A DNA stretch of 8,967 bases from Carnobacterium_A antarcticum (GCF_042658365.1 NZ_JBHSQC010000013.1); one strand, 5' to 3'; counted from the stretch's first letter, positions 1-6,030 are shown. Notes: a model not told the origin generated them from the letters alone. Numbers and translations: made by a program.

Positions 1-84
1 TAAACCACCTTACACATTTGGTTCGTTTTGCTTTGTTCAGTTTTCAAAGGTCTAATTTGTGTTCGCTGCCGTTGTTTTGGCAAC
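1..84 (-). other. 5' leader of an rRNA operon (16S gene lies beyond position 1)
   Basis: Read on the minus strand, this segment carries CCTTTGAAAACTGAACAAAG followed by AAACGAACCAAATGTG. That resembles the conserved leader and antitermination (boxA-like) region preceding 16S rRNA in Firmicutes. A small stem is possible between TTGCC and GGCAG near 66-83. Three tandem promoters lie directly upstream and point this way. The mature 16S gene is not in the window, so the operon itself is inferred. The same motif also occurs in 16S-23S spacers, but the promoters favour a 5' leader. Confidence 0.7.
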
Positions 85-119
85 TTCTATATCATAACAA
101 GTTCTTTTTTATTTGTCAA
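84..119 (-). promoter_or_regulatory. Proximal rRNA promoter (P2-like)
   Basis: On the minus strand, TTGACA (114-119) is followed by a 17-bp spacer and TATGAT (91-96). The -35 is a perfect consensus and the -10 matches 5 of 6. Transcription would start near 84 and enter the rRNA-type leader. The DNA upstream of the -35 (about 121-160) is very A+T rich, as expected of an UP element. This is the strongest promoter in the window by inspection. Confidence 0.82.
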
Positions 120-147
120 CTACTAATTTGACTATTTTTTAATTTTT

Positions 148-161
148 TGAATATTTATTCA
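148..161. repeat. 14-bp dyad TGAATATTTATTCA, copy 1
   Basis: The arms TGAATA and TATTCA flank two central bases. An identical 14-mer occurs at 255-268. This copy lies 28 bp upstream of the proximal promoter's -35, a position where UP elements or activator proteins act. No known binding protein is assigned. Confidence 0.5.
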
Positions 162-191
162 ATCAACTAAAAACATTATTGGAACTCGCTA

Positions 192-228
192 CCTATATAC
201 AATACCATTGGTTAGGTGTTTATGTCAA
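192..228 (-). promoter_or_regulatory. Middle rRNA promoter (P1-like)
   Basis: On the minus strand, TTGACA (223-228) is separated by 18 bp from TATTGT (199-204), a 4-of-6 match to the -10. It sits 109 bp upstream of the proximal promoter and points the same way. Tandem spacing of this order is usual for rRNA operons. The weaker -10 and longer spacer lower certainty slightly. An A/T-rich tract with a 14-bp dyad lies just upstream. Confidence 0.68.
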
Positions 229-254
229 CACTTTTTTAAAATAAATATATATAA

Positions 255-268
255 TGAATATTTATTCA
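255..268. repeat. 14-bp dyad TGAATATTTATTCA, copy 2
   Basis: This is an exact copy of the dyad at 148-161, placed 26 bp upstream of the middle promoter's -35. The near-equal placement before two promoters suggests either a duplicated promoter module or a shared protein site. A/T-rich chance similarity remains possible. Confidence 0.5.
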
Positions 269-299
269 CTGTTTTCGCATCCGCATTGTTTGCTGACGA

Positions 300-336
300 C
301 TTATAATACTTTACACTGGAACGATTAACTTGTCAA
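300..336 (-). promoter_or_regulatory. Distal tandem promoter upstream of the rRNA leader
   Basis: On the minus strand, TTGACA (331-336), a 17-bp spacer and TAAAGT (308-313; 4 of 6) form a third promoter-like unit in the same orientation. No protein gene follows it before the rRNA leader, so it most simply belongs to the rRNA operon. The exact -35 and standard spacing support it. The weak -10 is the main doubt. Confidence 0.55.
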
Positions 337-521
337 TTGCTTTTTTACTTATTTTTAGAATCATTTGTTTCATACTTATAAGAACAAGTTGATCCTAGCA
401 AAAATTAACTTTAACTGTCTTAGCTATACCTGACCTTAGCAAGCTATAAGTGCCTTCTTACGTTCATTCAGAAAGACCTCTTTCATCTATCCCCTTTCAG
501 GATTTGCTAGATGCACAACTA
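337..521. other. Intergenic stretch between rclA terminator and rRNA promoters
   Basis: I see no supported gene here. The one thing of note is a 16-codon minus-strand reading frame at 436-486 (MKEVFLNERKKALIAC) behind a GAAAGGGGA tract. It is too short to call as a gene. The rest has no recognisable repeat or structure. Confidence 0.5.
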
Positions 522-557
522 ATAAAACGTTGATCAATTTGCAGTCCAACGTTTTAT
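522..557 (-). terminator. Probable terminator of the rclA-like gene
   Basis: A perfect 11-bp inverted repeat, ATAAAACGTTG (522-532) and CAACGTTTTAT (547-557), has a 14-nt loop. It starts 5 bp past the stop codon of the flavoprotein reductase. Read on the minus strand, the 3' arm ends in GTTTTAT, giving a short U-rich tail. The stem is A/U rich and the loop long, so it is weaker than the other terminators here. Confidence 0.55.
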
Positions 558-562
558 ACTAC

Positions 563-1954
563 TTAAATCATTTCAAGCAAATCATTCAATGCCTCGCTCA
601 TAGTAGGATGGGTATAAATTCCATCACGTAAGTTCTTATAGGATATATTTTCATTGATTGCTAAAGCAATCAAGTTGATCATTTCATGGGCTTCATGACT
701 GAAGAAACGTGCACCTAAGATAAAATCAGTCTCTACCTCAACTAAGACCTTTAAAAAGCCACTTGTTTCACGCAATACTTGAGCTTTTGGCACAGAGGAA
801 ACAGACATTTTAGCCGCTTTATAATTTTTTCCAGCTTCAGTTGCTTCTTTTTCATTTAAACCTACGCGTGCAAATGTCGGATCCACAAAGGTTGCTGTCG
901 GATAAACACGACGCGTTTCTAAATTGTAGTTAGATTCTTGGCCTAGTAATTGAGGTAAAACAATGCGGTAGTCATCCAATGAAATATAAGTGAATTGAGG
1001 ACCACCTTTAACGTCGCCAACTGCCCAAATGTGTTCAACAGAAGATTGTAGGTTCTTGTTGACTTTAATTTCGCCACGTTCGCCAAGTACTACACTAGCC
1101 TTTTCAACATCTAATTTACTTGTATTAGGAATACGACCAGTAGCAACTAGGATTTCGTTTAATTCAGCCATTTTCACTCCACCATTTTGTTCAACTGTTA
1201 GACGTACGCCAGTATTCGTATCTTCAACACTTTTAGCTTGGGCATTAAATTCAAAGGTTACACCTAATTCCTCTAACCTATCCAAAACAGCTTTTGCATC
1301 ATCAGTGTCTTCACGCGACAAAAATGAATCATCAAATTGATAGACCGTTACTTCAGAACCGAATTCAGCAAAATAAGAAGCAAACTCTAACCCAATTGGA
1401 CCAGCTCCAATAATACCTAATTTTTGTGGCAAATCAGTTAATTCTAAAATTTCTTCGCTTGTGTAAATATGCTGACTGCTTTGACTATTTTCGATTTCTG
1501 GAATAAAAGCAGTCGAACCAGTACCAATGACGATCTTAGCAGCAGTCACTTGTAAGGTTTCAGTTTCTGTATCTACTAATAGTGTATGATCATCTTTAAA
1601 GTGAGCAAATCCGTCCAATACGGTTGCATTGTCTAAATCAGCAACTTTATGGTAATTTTTTTTGTTCAATTTAGTCACTAATTCAGTTTTGTAATCCATC
1701 GCTTGTTTGAAGAATCGCTTGTTGGTTTCAGCGGTTCGTTCAATCCCAAACGCTGATAATTGTTCAATGATTTTTGCGCTGTGGGTCAACGATTTAGTCG
1801 GTAAGCAACCAACGTTAATGCAGGTTCCGCCATACATTTCAGTTGATTCTTCAATTATAATGACGGATTGCCCTTTTTTAGCTAAAGCACCTGCTAATGT
1901 TTTCCCTGCTTTTCCGAAACCAATAATAGCTACATCTGTAGTATATTTGTTCAT
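563..1954 (-). CDS. rclA: Class I flavoprotein disulfide reductase, RclA/Har-like (probable hypothiocyanous acid reductase)
   Basis: This 463-aa protein has the full pyridine nucleotide-disulfide oxidoreductase layout. An N-terminal FAD-binding loop, GFGKAG (residues 12-17), is followed by the redox pair Cys45/Cys50 in GGTCINVGC. The NAD(P)H-binding GAGPIG lies at 183-188, FAD contacts ATGRIPN and AVGDV near 271 and 311, and the C-terminal dimer domain ends in HPTMSE (His449, Glu454). The GFGKAGKTLA and YGGTCINVGC signatures are those of RclA (YkgC)-type enzymes, not of glutathione reductase, lipoamide dehydrogenase or MerA, and there is no N-terminal HMA domain. Characterised relatives, E. 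coli RclA and streptococcal Har, reduce hypothiocyanous acid using NAD(P)H. The role here is by family. The ATG start follows a good SD (GAGAGGAG, 1964-1971). The protein is cytosolic. It stands alone after the gntR terminator, with no RclR-type regulator in view. Confidence 0.9.
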   Translation of the reverse strand: MNKYTTDVAIIGFGKAGKTLAGALAKKGQSVIIIEESTEMYGGTCINVGCLPTKSLTHSAKIIEQLSAFGIERTAETNKRFFKQAMDYKTELVTKLNKKNYHKVADLDNATVLDGFAHFKDDHTLLVDTETETLQVTAAKIVIGTGSTAFIPEIENSQSSQHIYTSEEILELTDLPQKLGIIGAGPIGLEFASYFAEFGSEVTVYQFDDSFLSREDTDDAKAVLDRLEELGVTFEFNAQAKSVEDTNTGVRLTVEQNGGVKMAELNEILVATGRIPNTSKLDVEKASVVLGERGEIKVNKNLQSSVEHIWAVGDVKGGPQFTYISLDDYRIVLPQLLGQESNYNLETRRVYPTATFVDPTFARVGLNEKEATEAGKNYKAAKMSVSSVPKAQVLRETSGFLKVLVEVETDFILGARFFSHEAHEMINLIALAINENISYKNLRDGIYTHPTMSEALNDLLEMI

Positions 1955-2121
1955 TTTTTAATACTCCTCTCGTAATGATTTCTGATAAGCGTAAAGATGC
2001 GTCTTTCTTTACTTTGTCAGAAACGACTGCTTTTAAATTAGTTGAAATAGTATTATCTCCTTGGTCAAATCCTTTACCCATAAAAATTTGACGAACAAAC
2101 CCTAATTTAACTGTAACTCTA

Positions 2122-2141
2122 GTAATATTTATATACAAATA
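2122..2141. promoter_or_regulatory. Decayed copy of the GntR-type operator upstream of rclA
   Basis: On the minus strand, TATTTGTATATA is followed by AATAT. This matches 12 consecutive bases of the perfect palindrome at 6001-6022, then resumes after loss of the bases CA. It lies at the foot of the gntR terminator, about 170 bp upstream of the rclA start. It may be a weak operator, a relic of one, or an A/T-rich coincidence. Confidence 0.35.
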
Positions 2142-2180
2142 GAAACCCTTCACTTAAAAAAAGTGAAGGGTTTCTATTTG
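2136..2180 (-). terminator. Terminator of the EIIC-bgl-gntR operon
   Basis: A perfect 20-bp inverted repeat (arms 2136-2155 and 2161-2180) encloses a 5-nt A loop, with CCCTTCACTT and AAGTGAAGGG at its tip. It begins 53 bp after the gntR stop codon. On the minus strand the stem is followed by TATATAAATATT, not a clean U run. The perfect long stem could act on both strands, but no plus-strand gene needs it. It separates the sugar operon from rclA. Confidence 0.8.
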
Positions 2181-2233
2181 GTTCTCTTCTATATAGTTAG
2201 AATTTAGCATCGAACCATTTGGTTTTGATTTCA

Positions 2234-2959
2234 TTAAATCTGACTGCTTGGATTAACAAAAGAAAATTCGACCATGTCAAAACGATGCCGTACTTTCGAA
2301 AATTCAAAAGGCGTGCCGCTTTCCAAAAACATTACTTTGGTCACTTCCAAAACCGGTTCGTCAACAGCACAATTCAAATATTTTTTATCGTATTCATTAG
2401 GTTGTGCTGCCTTGATCGTTTGTCGGTTTCCTCCAAAGACTAACCCAAGCTCATTTTGGATATAATCATAAACAGAATGGTTGAGAATATCGGTTGTCAA
2501 ACCAGAGACAATTTCAACAGGAATAATCGTATACTCAATTGAATAAGGCTTAGCATTTAATATTCTTAACCGCTTAATTTCATAAACTGGATTTTCAGGT
2601 TTTAAAAAAAGCTGCCCGCTTTCCTCTTCATTTGGAAAACGTACGCCAAAAGCTAAAATTTCATTGGTTAATTCTACGCTTTCATCAATTTGGTGAGTAA
2701 GCCCCATATTTTGTCCAATTTTAACTCCAGATTCTGATAATTGGAATGCATTTTTCTTTATATACGTTCCCGACCCTTGAATCGTATAAATAAACCCTTC
2801 AACGTACAAGACATCTAAAGCTTTTTTTATTGTTACACGACTAGTTTCAAACTCCAATGCCAATGTTTTTTGGTCTGGCAGAACTTCTTTTGCTGAGTAA
2901 TAACCTTGTTGGATCCTTTTACGTAATTCATTTGCTACCTTTTTATATTTTGCCAGCAT
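2234..2959 (-). CDS. GntR-family (HutC/UTRA) transcriptional regulator of the beta-glucoside operon
   Basis: The protein is about 241 aa, typical of the family. An N-terminal winged helix (about residues 1-70) contains VLPDQKTLALEFETSRVTIKKALDVLYVEGFI and the wing GSGTYI. A UTRA effector-binding domain follows (about 90-235), with IKRLRILNAKPYSIEYTIIP typical of it. UTRA domains usually sense a phosphorylated sugar, here plausibly a phospho-beta-glucoside or glucose 6-phosphate. The start is set at 2959, not at the longer frame's 3010: AGGCGGTGA (2965-2973) precedes this ATG, whereas no SD precedes 3010. The result MLAKYKKVANELRKRI is the usual GntR N-terminus. It is the last gene of the operon, 106 bp after bgl, and probably binds the palindrome at 6001-6022. 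Repressor or activator action cannot be told from sequence. Confidence 0.88.
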   Translation of the reverse strand: MLAKYKKVANELRKRIQQGYYSAKEVLPDQKTLALEFETSRVTIKKALDVLYVEGFIYTIQGSGTYIKKNAFQLSESGVKIGQNMGLTHQIDESVELTNEILAFGVRFPNEEESGQLFLKPENPVYEIKRLRILNAKPYSIEYTIIPVEIVSGLTTDILNHSVYDYIQNELGLVFGGNRQTIKAAQPNEYDKKYLNCAVDEPVLEVTKVMFLESGTPFEFSKVRHRFDMVEFSFVNPSSQI

Positions 2960-3014
2960 CTCTTTCACCGCCTGCTTAACGAGTCTATCGAGCTTTTTTA
3001 ATACGCTCATTTAT

Positions 3015-3027
3015 AGATGCTAGTATA
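3015..3027 (-). promoter_or_regulatory. Possible weak internal -10 before gntR
   Basis: TATACT (minus strand, 3022-3027) is a good -10, and a start near 3015 would give gntR a leader of about 55 nt. No acceptable -35 sits at the usual distance, so gntR may depend mainly on transcription from the EIIC promoter. Confidence 0.25.
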
Positions 3028-3065
3028 TCATAGTTTCTGCTCGTTTTTTTTATAAAACTTGTTTT

Positions 3066-4484
3066 CTATTTGTAATCTGGTTCCTCTTCCATGTCTATGG
3101 AACGGTTTTTGATTATTTCTTTATACCAAAATCCTGATTGTTTTAAAGAACGATCGCGGTTATTTTCCAAATCAATGCTGACCAATCCATAACGGTTTTT
3201 AAACGCATTCATCGGTGAAACACAATCCGTAAAAGCCCATAGCATATAGCCCTTACAATTCGATCCCGCAGCAGTTACTTCCAATAAAGCAGCTAAGTGA
3301 TCTCTAATAAATTCAATCCGATAGGTATCTTGTATCACACCTTTTTCATCTTTGAATCGTTCTTCATTTTCAATGCCCATTCCGTTTTCAGTAATCAGCC
3401 AAGGAATATTGCCGTACTCATTTTTAATCCGCATTCCCATATCATAGACCAATTCCGGAAAAATCTCCCACCCTCTGGACTTATTCATTTTACGGCCTGG
3501 CAATTCAAACGGTTCAAAATAATAAGCCGGATGAAAAGGAGTCGCTTCGTTCCATTGGTAACTCGGTGCCTTTACACGATGCGGATAATATAAATTGATC
3601 CCCAAATAATCAACCGTATTTTCTTTAATGATGCGCATTTCCGCTTCAGTAGAATCAAACGCAATATTGTGTTGTTCTAACAGCGGGAAAAGTTCCGCTG
3701 GATAAGTACCTTTGACCAAAGGATCTAAAAATATACGATTATAAAACAAATCATACATTTCGCCTGCTTTTTGATCCGCTTCTGATGAAGAACGCGGGTA
3801 CGTAACTTCTGGGTTTAAAACGATCCCAATTTGTCCTTTGTATTGTTTTCGGTGGTAAAGTTCCACCACTTTCGCTGTTGCCAAAACTTTGTGGTAGTTC
3901 CATTGCATCCATTTTTTTGTGTCTTGTTCATGCGGGTAGCGAATCGCATCTAAATAAACACGGGTTTGGATGACGATCGGTTCGTTAAAGGTAAACCAGT
4001 AATTCACACGATCGGCATAACGATCAAATACGATCTCAGCATATTGTGTGAATAGATCGACTACTTTCTTAGAACTCCAACCATCGTATTTATCTTGTAA
4101 AAAAGCTGGCAATTCATAATGTTCTAAGCACAACATAGGTTCTACGCCTGCCGCAATCAATGCATCTATCACACGATCGACATAACCGGCATAGTCTTCA
4201 TCGACTTCAAGTGTTTCATAGTCTGTAAAAAAGCGTGCCCAATTAATGGATGTCCGAAAATGGGTTAATCCGACTTCTTTCATTAAATCGATGTCTTCTT
4301 GATAGCGTTCATAAAAGTTAGTAGCTACGCCGGGCCCATATCCTTCATGCCAAACATGGCGTTCATTTTTGTACCACGTATCTAAGTAGGAATCTTGTCC
4401 CTCTTTTTTGCCTTTCCAGCCTTCCGTTTGCCAAGCGGATGAAGCTGCTCCTATAATAAAATCTTGCGGGATAGTTTTAATCAC
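3066..4484 (-). CDS. GH1 beta-glucosidase, probably 6-phospho-beta-glucosidase
   Basis: This is a 472-aa glycoside hydrolase family 1 enzyme. In the longer-frame numbering (start 4493; subtract 3 for the start used here), the acid/base is Glu171 in TFNEP and the nucleophile Glu369 in ITENG. His125 in CLEHYELP and the N-terminal FIIGAASSAWQTEG are also family hallmarks. The C-terminal WAFTDCVSPMNAFKNRYG has Ser426 where non-phospho GH1 enzymes carry a Glu that binds free glucose. Together with a PTS permease gene upstream, this supports a phosphorylated substrate. The Ser-Lys-Tyr phosphate motif is not in the exact register I know from LacG. GTG at 4484 is preferred because GAGAG lies 8 bp upstream; GTG at 4493 abuts the SD. 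The enzyme is cytosolic, with no signal peptide. It probably splits phospho-beta-glucosides into glucose 6-phosphate and an aglycone or glucose. Confidence 0.88.
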   Translation of the reverse strand: MIKTIPQDFIIGAASSAWQTEGWKGKKEGQDSYLDTWYKNERHVWHEGYGPGVATNFYERYQEDIDLMKEVGLTHFRTSINWARFFTDYETLEVDEDYAGYVDRVIDALIAAGVEPMLCLEHYELPAFLQDKYDGWSSKKVVDLFTQYAEIVFDRYADRVNYWFTFNEPIVIQTRVYLDAIRYPHEQDTKKWMQWNYHKVLATAKVVELYHRKQYKGQIGIVLNPEVTYPRSSSEADQKAGEMYDLFYNRIFLDPLVKGTYPAELFPLLEQHNIAFDSTEAEMRIIKENTVDYLGINLYYPHRVKAPSYQWNEATPFHPAYYFEPFELPGRKMNKSRGWEIFPELVYDMGMRIKNEYGNIPWLITENGMGIENEERFKDEKGVIQDTYRIEFIRDHLAALLEVTAAGSNCKGYMLWAFTDCVSPMNAFKNRYGLVSIDLENNRDRSLKQSGFWYKEIIKNRSIDMEEEPDYK

Positions 4485-4559
4485 AAAAATCACTCTCTTT
4501 CTTTTTTATTCATTTAGTTACTCTATTTTTTAAAACCGAACAAAACGAAATTTTTAAAA
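4485..4559 (-). other. Spacer between EIIC and bgl, no terminator
   Basis: This A/T-rich gap of about 75 bp carries the bgl ribosome binding site (AAAGAGAG, 4493-4500). I see no GC-rich stem or convincing promoter, so EIIC and bgl are probably co-transcribed. Confidence 0.5.
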
Positions 4560-5852
4560 CTAAGCTGCTTGACGGTTATTTGCAATTTTTACAAAGGGCA
4601 AGTAAATCACTATCGATACAACAATACAAATCAGTTGCGTTACAACCGCTCCGATACTGCCAGCTGTAGCGAGATATGCACTAATGATTGGCGGAGTAGT
4701 CCAAGGAATCATAACGACTGCTTTGCCGGCAAAGCCAATGGCTGTTGCAAAATAACCAATCATGCCTGTAATCAACGGAGTAATAATAAAGGGAATGGCT
4801 AAAATTGGATTCAACATGATCGGCATCCCAAAAATGACTGGTTCGTTGATATTAAAAAGCCCGGGACCAAAAGATAATTTGGCGATTTCTTTCATATCAT
4901 CGCGTTTTCCAACTAAGAAGATAGCGACTAATAAACCAATCGTTACACCAGATCCGCCAATGCTCATATACATATCCCAAAATGGCATAGTGATAATATT
5001 AGGAATTTCTTTTCCGGCATTAAACGCATCTGTATTTACAGCAATAGAAGCAAGTAAAAGCGGTTCTCGGATTGGTTTGATCATTTGATTGCCATGGATT
5101 CCGATAACCCAAAATACTTGCGAAACAAACATCAGCAACAAAATACCTGGTAGACCTTGCATAACATTTTCTAACGGTCGTTGAATGATCGTATAGATGA
5201 TATCGTATAAGTACATCCCAGTAAGTCGATAAACTGCAAACCCTACTGTCGCGATCAATGTAAATGTAAGGATAGTCGGGATCAATGCTGAAAAGCTGCG
5301 GGAGACATTTGGCGGGACCGTATCCGGCATTTTAATCGTCAGCTTTTCTTGTTTTCCTAGCCATGTAAACAGTTCGACGGATAAAATGGCAATAAACATT
5401 CCCAGAAACAACCCTTTTGTATCTGTATATTGTCTAGCTAAAACATCTGGAACGACTTGTAATTTTTCATTGACCATTAATTCTACTGTAGTTGGATTAA
5501 CGGAAATGTAACTGATCACGGCTAATAGCCCAGGAAAGAAACCCTTGACCTTATTCAATTTTCCGACTTCAAGTCCAATTAAAAAAACAGCACTAATGGT
5601 CAGCATATTCATCGTTGCATAATTGATGGATTGAGCAATTGGTTTTAATTCTGCTAAAAAGGATAAAGCATCAAATTTGGCTAATCCCATCGTTGAATCA
5701 AATACCATATTAGAAAACAGGGTTGCAAAGGCTCCAGTAATAATGACTGGTATCAAAGCCGTAAAGGCATTTTTGATGGCGATAATGTATTTATAGCTGT
5801 TAATTTTATTGGCAAAATTTCCTAGTTTCTCAATCCATTTATTTTTGTCCAC
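4560..5852 (-). CDS. PTS lactose/cellobiose-family EIIC permease
   Basis: This 430-aa membrane protein has about ten hydrophobic segments and the conserved signatures of the cellobiose/lactose/diacetylchitobiose EIIC family. These include MPDTVPPNVSRSF (175-187), WVIGIHG with His253, and FNINEPVIFGMPIMLNP with Glu337. The equivalent His and Glu bind sugar in the solved Bacillus ChbC structure. It imports a beta-glucoside such as cellobiose while EIIB phosphorylates it. The start is GTG at 5852 with SD AAAGGAGAG (5861-5869). It is the first gene of the operon, 75 bp upstream of bgl. No EIIA or EIIB gene or fused domain is present, so it must borrow them from another locus. Substrate is inferred from the GH1 neighbour. 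Confidence 0.92.
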   Translation of the reverse strand: MDKNKWIEKLGNFANKINSYKYIIAIKNAFTALIPVIITGAFATLFSNMVFDSTMGLAKFDALSFLAELKPIAQSINYATMNMLTISAVFLIGLEVGKLNKVKGFFPGLLAVISYISVNPTTVELMVNEKLQVVPDVLARQYTDTKGLFLGMFIAILSVELFTWLGKQEKLTIKMPDTVPPNVSRSFSALIPTILTFTLIATVGFAVYRLTGMYLYDIIYTIIQRPLENVMQGLPGILLLMFVSQVFWVIGIHGNQMIKPIREPLLLASIAVNTDAFNAGKEIPNIITMPFWDMYMSIGGSGVTIGLLVAIFLVGKRDDMKEIAKLSFGPGLFNINEPVIFGMPIMLNPILAIPFIITPLITGMIGYFATAIGFAGKAVVMIPWTTPPIISAYLATAGSIGAVVTQLICIVVSIVIYLPFVKIANNRQAA

Positions 5853-5857
5853 TTAAG

Positions 5858-5944
5858 TTACTCTCCTTTGTACTGATGGTATTTTAATAATGTAGCCCGT
5901 TCTAAAGCTGGTTCTCTTAATTGTTTAGCTGTGCTCCTTCCTAT
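5858..5944 (-). other. Leader of EIIC with SD-like sequence and start-less open frame
   Basis: The transcript from the promoter above has a leader of about 100 nt. It holds a strong SD-like AGGAAGGAG (5934-5942), but no ATG, GTG or TTG stands at a working distance. A frame without a start codon then reads STAKQLREPALERATLLKYHQYKGE before TAA at 5858-5860, just before the EIIC start. It may be the remains of a deleted first gene, or chance. Confidence 0.25.
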
Positions 5945-5978
5945 TTATTCGTTTACATCTACATTGTAAACCTTTACA
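5944..5978. promoter_or_regulatory. Two cre-like sites (CcpA) at the operon promoter
   Basis: TGTAAACCTTTACA (5965-5978) differs from the cre consensus TGNAANCGNTNNCA only at one of the two central bases and overlaps the -10. A second, weaker site reads TGTAAACGAATAAA on the minus strand (5944-5957; two mismatches) and covers the start point. Their centres are 21 bp apart. Catabolite repression of a beta-glucoside operon by CcpA would be ordinary. A LacI-family repressor could use the same sites. Confidence 0.5.
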
Positions 5979-5992
5979 TTTTAGTTGTAAAG
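5951..5992. repeat. Two abutting 21-bp inverted repeats over the EIIC promoter
   Basis: GTTTACA-N7-TGTAAAC (5951-5971) is followed without a gap by CTTTACA-N7-TGTAAAG (5972-5992). Arms, spacer length and orientation are the same, so half-sites recur every 21 bp, two helical turns. Together the repeats cover the -35, the -10 and the start point, a layout expected of an operator. The bound protein is not known. Confidence 0.65.
5956..5991 (-). promoter_or_regulatory. Promoter of the EIIC-bgl-gntR operon
   Basis: On the minus strand, TTTACA (5986-5991; 5 of 6) lies 17 bp from TACAAT (5963-5968; 5 of 6), giving a start near 5956. It follows the upstream gene's terminator and points at EIIC. Both hexamers are arms of the 21-bp inverted repeats. 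Confidence 0.75.
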
Positions 5993-6000
5993 ACAAAACT

Positions 6001-6022
6001 TATATTTGTATATACAAATATA
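6001..6022. promoter_or_regulatory. Perfect 22-bp palindrome, probable GntR-family operator
   Basis: The site is fully symmetric around TATTTGTATATACAAATA, with two more matched bases at each end. Its core TTGTATATACAA is the kind of operator used by GntR/UTRA regulators such as B. subtilis TreR. It lies 9 bp upstream of the EIIC -35, centred near -55. The GntR protein encoded by the same operon is the obvious candidate ligand. Confidence 0.65.
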
Positions 6023-6030
6023 AAAAAGAG

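Noticed and set aside
1029..1340. Plus-strand open frames opposite rclA, and similar ones opposite bgl, EIIC, the oxidase and the LysR gene
   Set aside because: They are antisense shadows of strongly supported genes and lack their own ribosome binding sites or recognisable domains.
1878..2153. 91-codon minus-strand frame overlapping the start of rclA
   Set aside because: It begins with GTG inside the terminator stem, has no ribosome binding site, and overlaps the well-supported rclA start by 77 bp.
2960..3010. Longer N-terminus for the GntR regulator starting at 3010
   Set aside because: There is no SD before 3010, and AGGCGGTGA stands in front of the ATG at 2959, which also gives the usual family N-terminus.
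3067..3074. Operator half-site TACAAATA at the bgl-gntR junction
   Set aside because: It is formed by the last codons and stop of bgl, and the matching half is missing.
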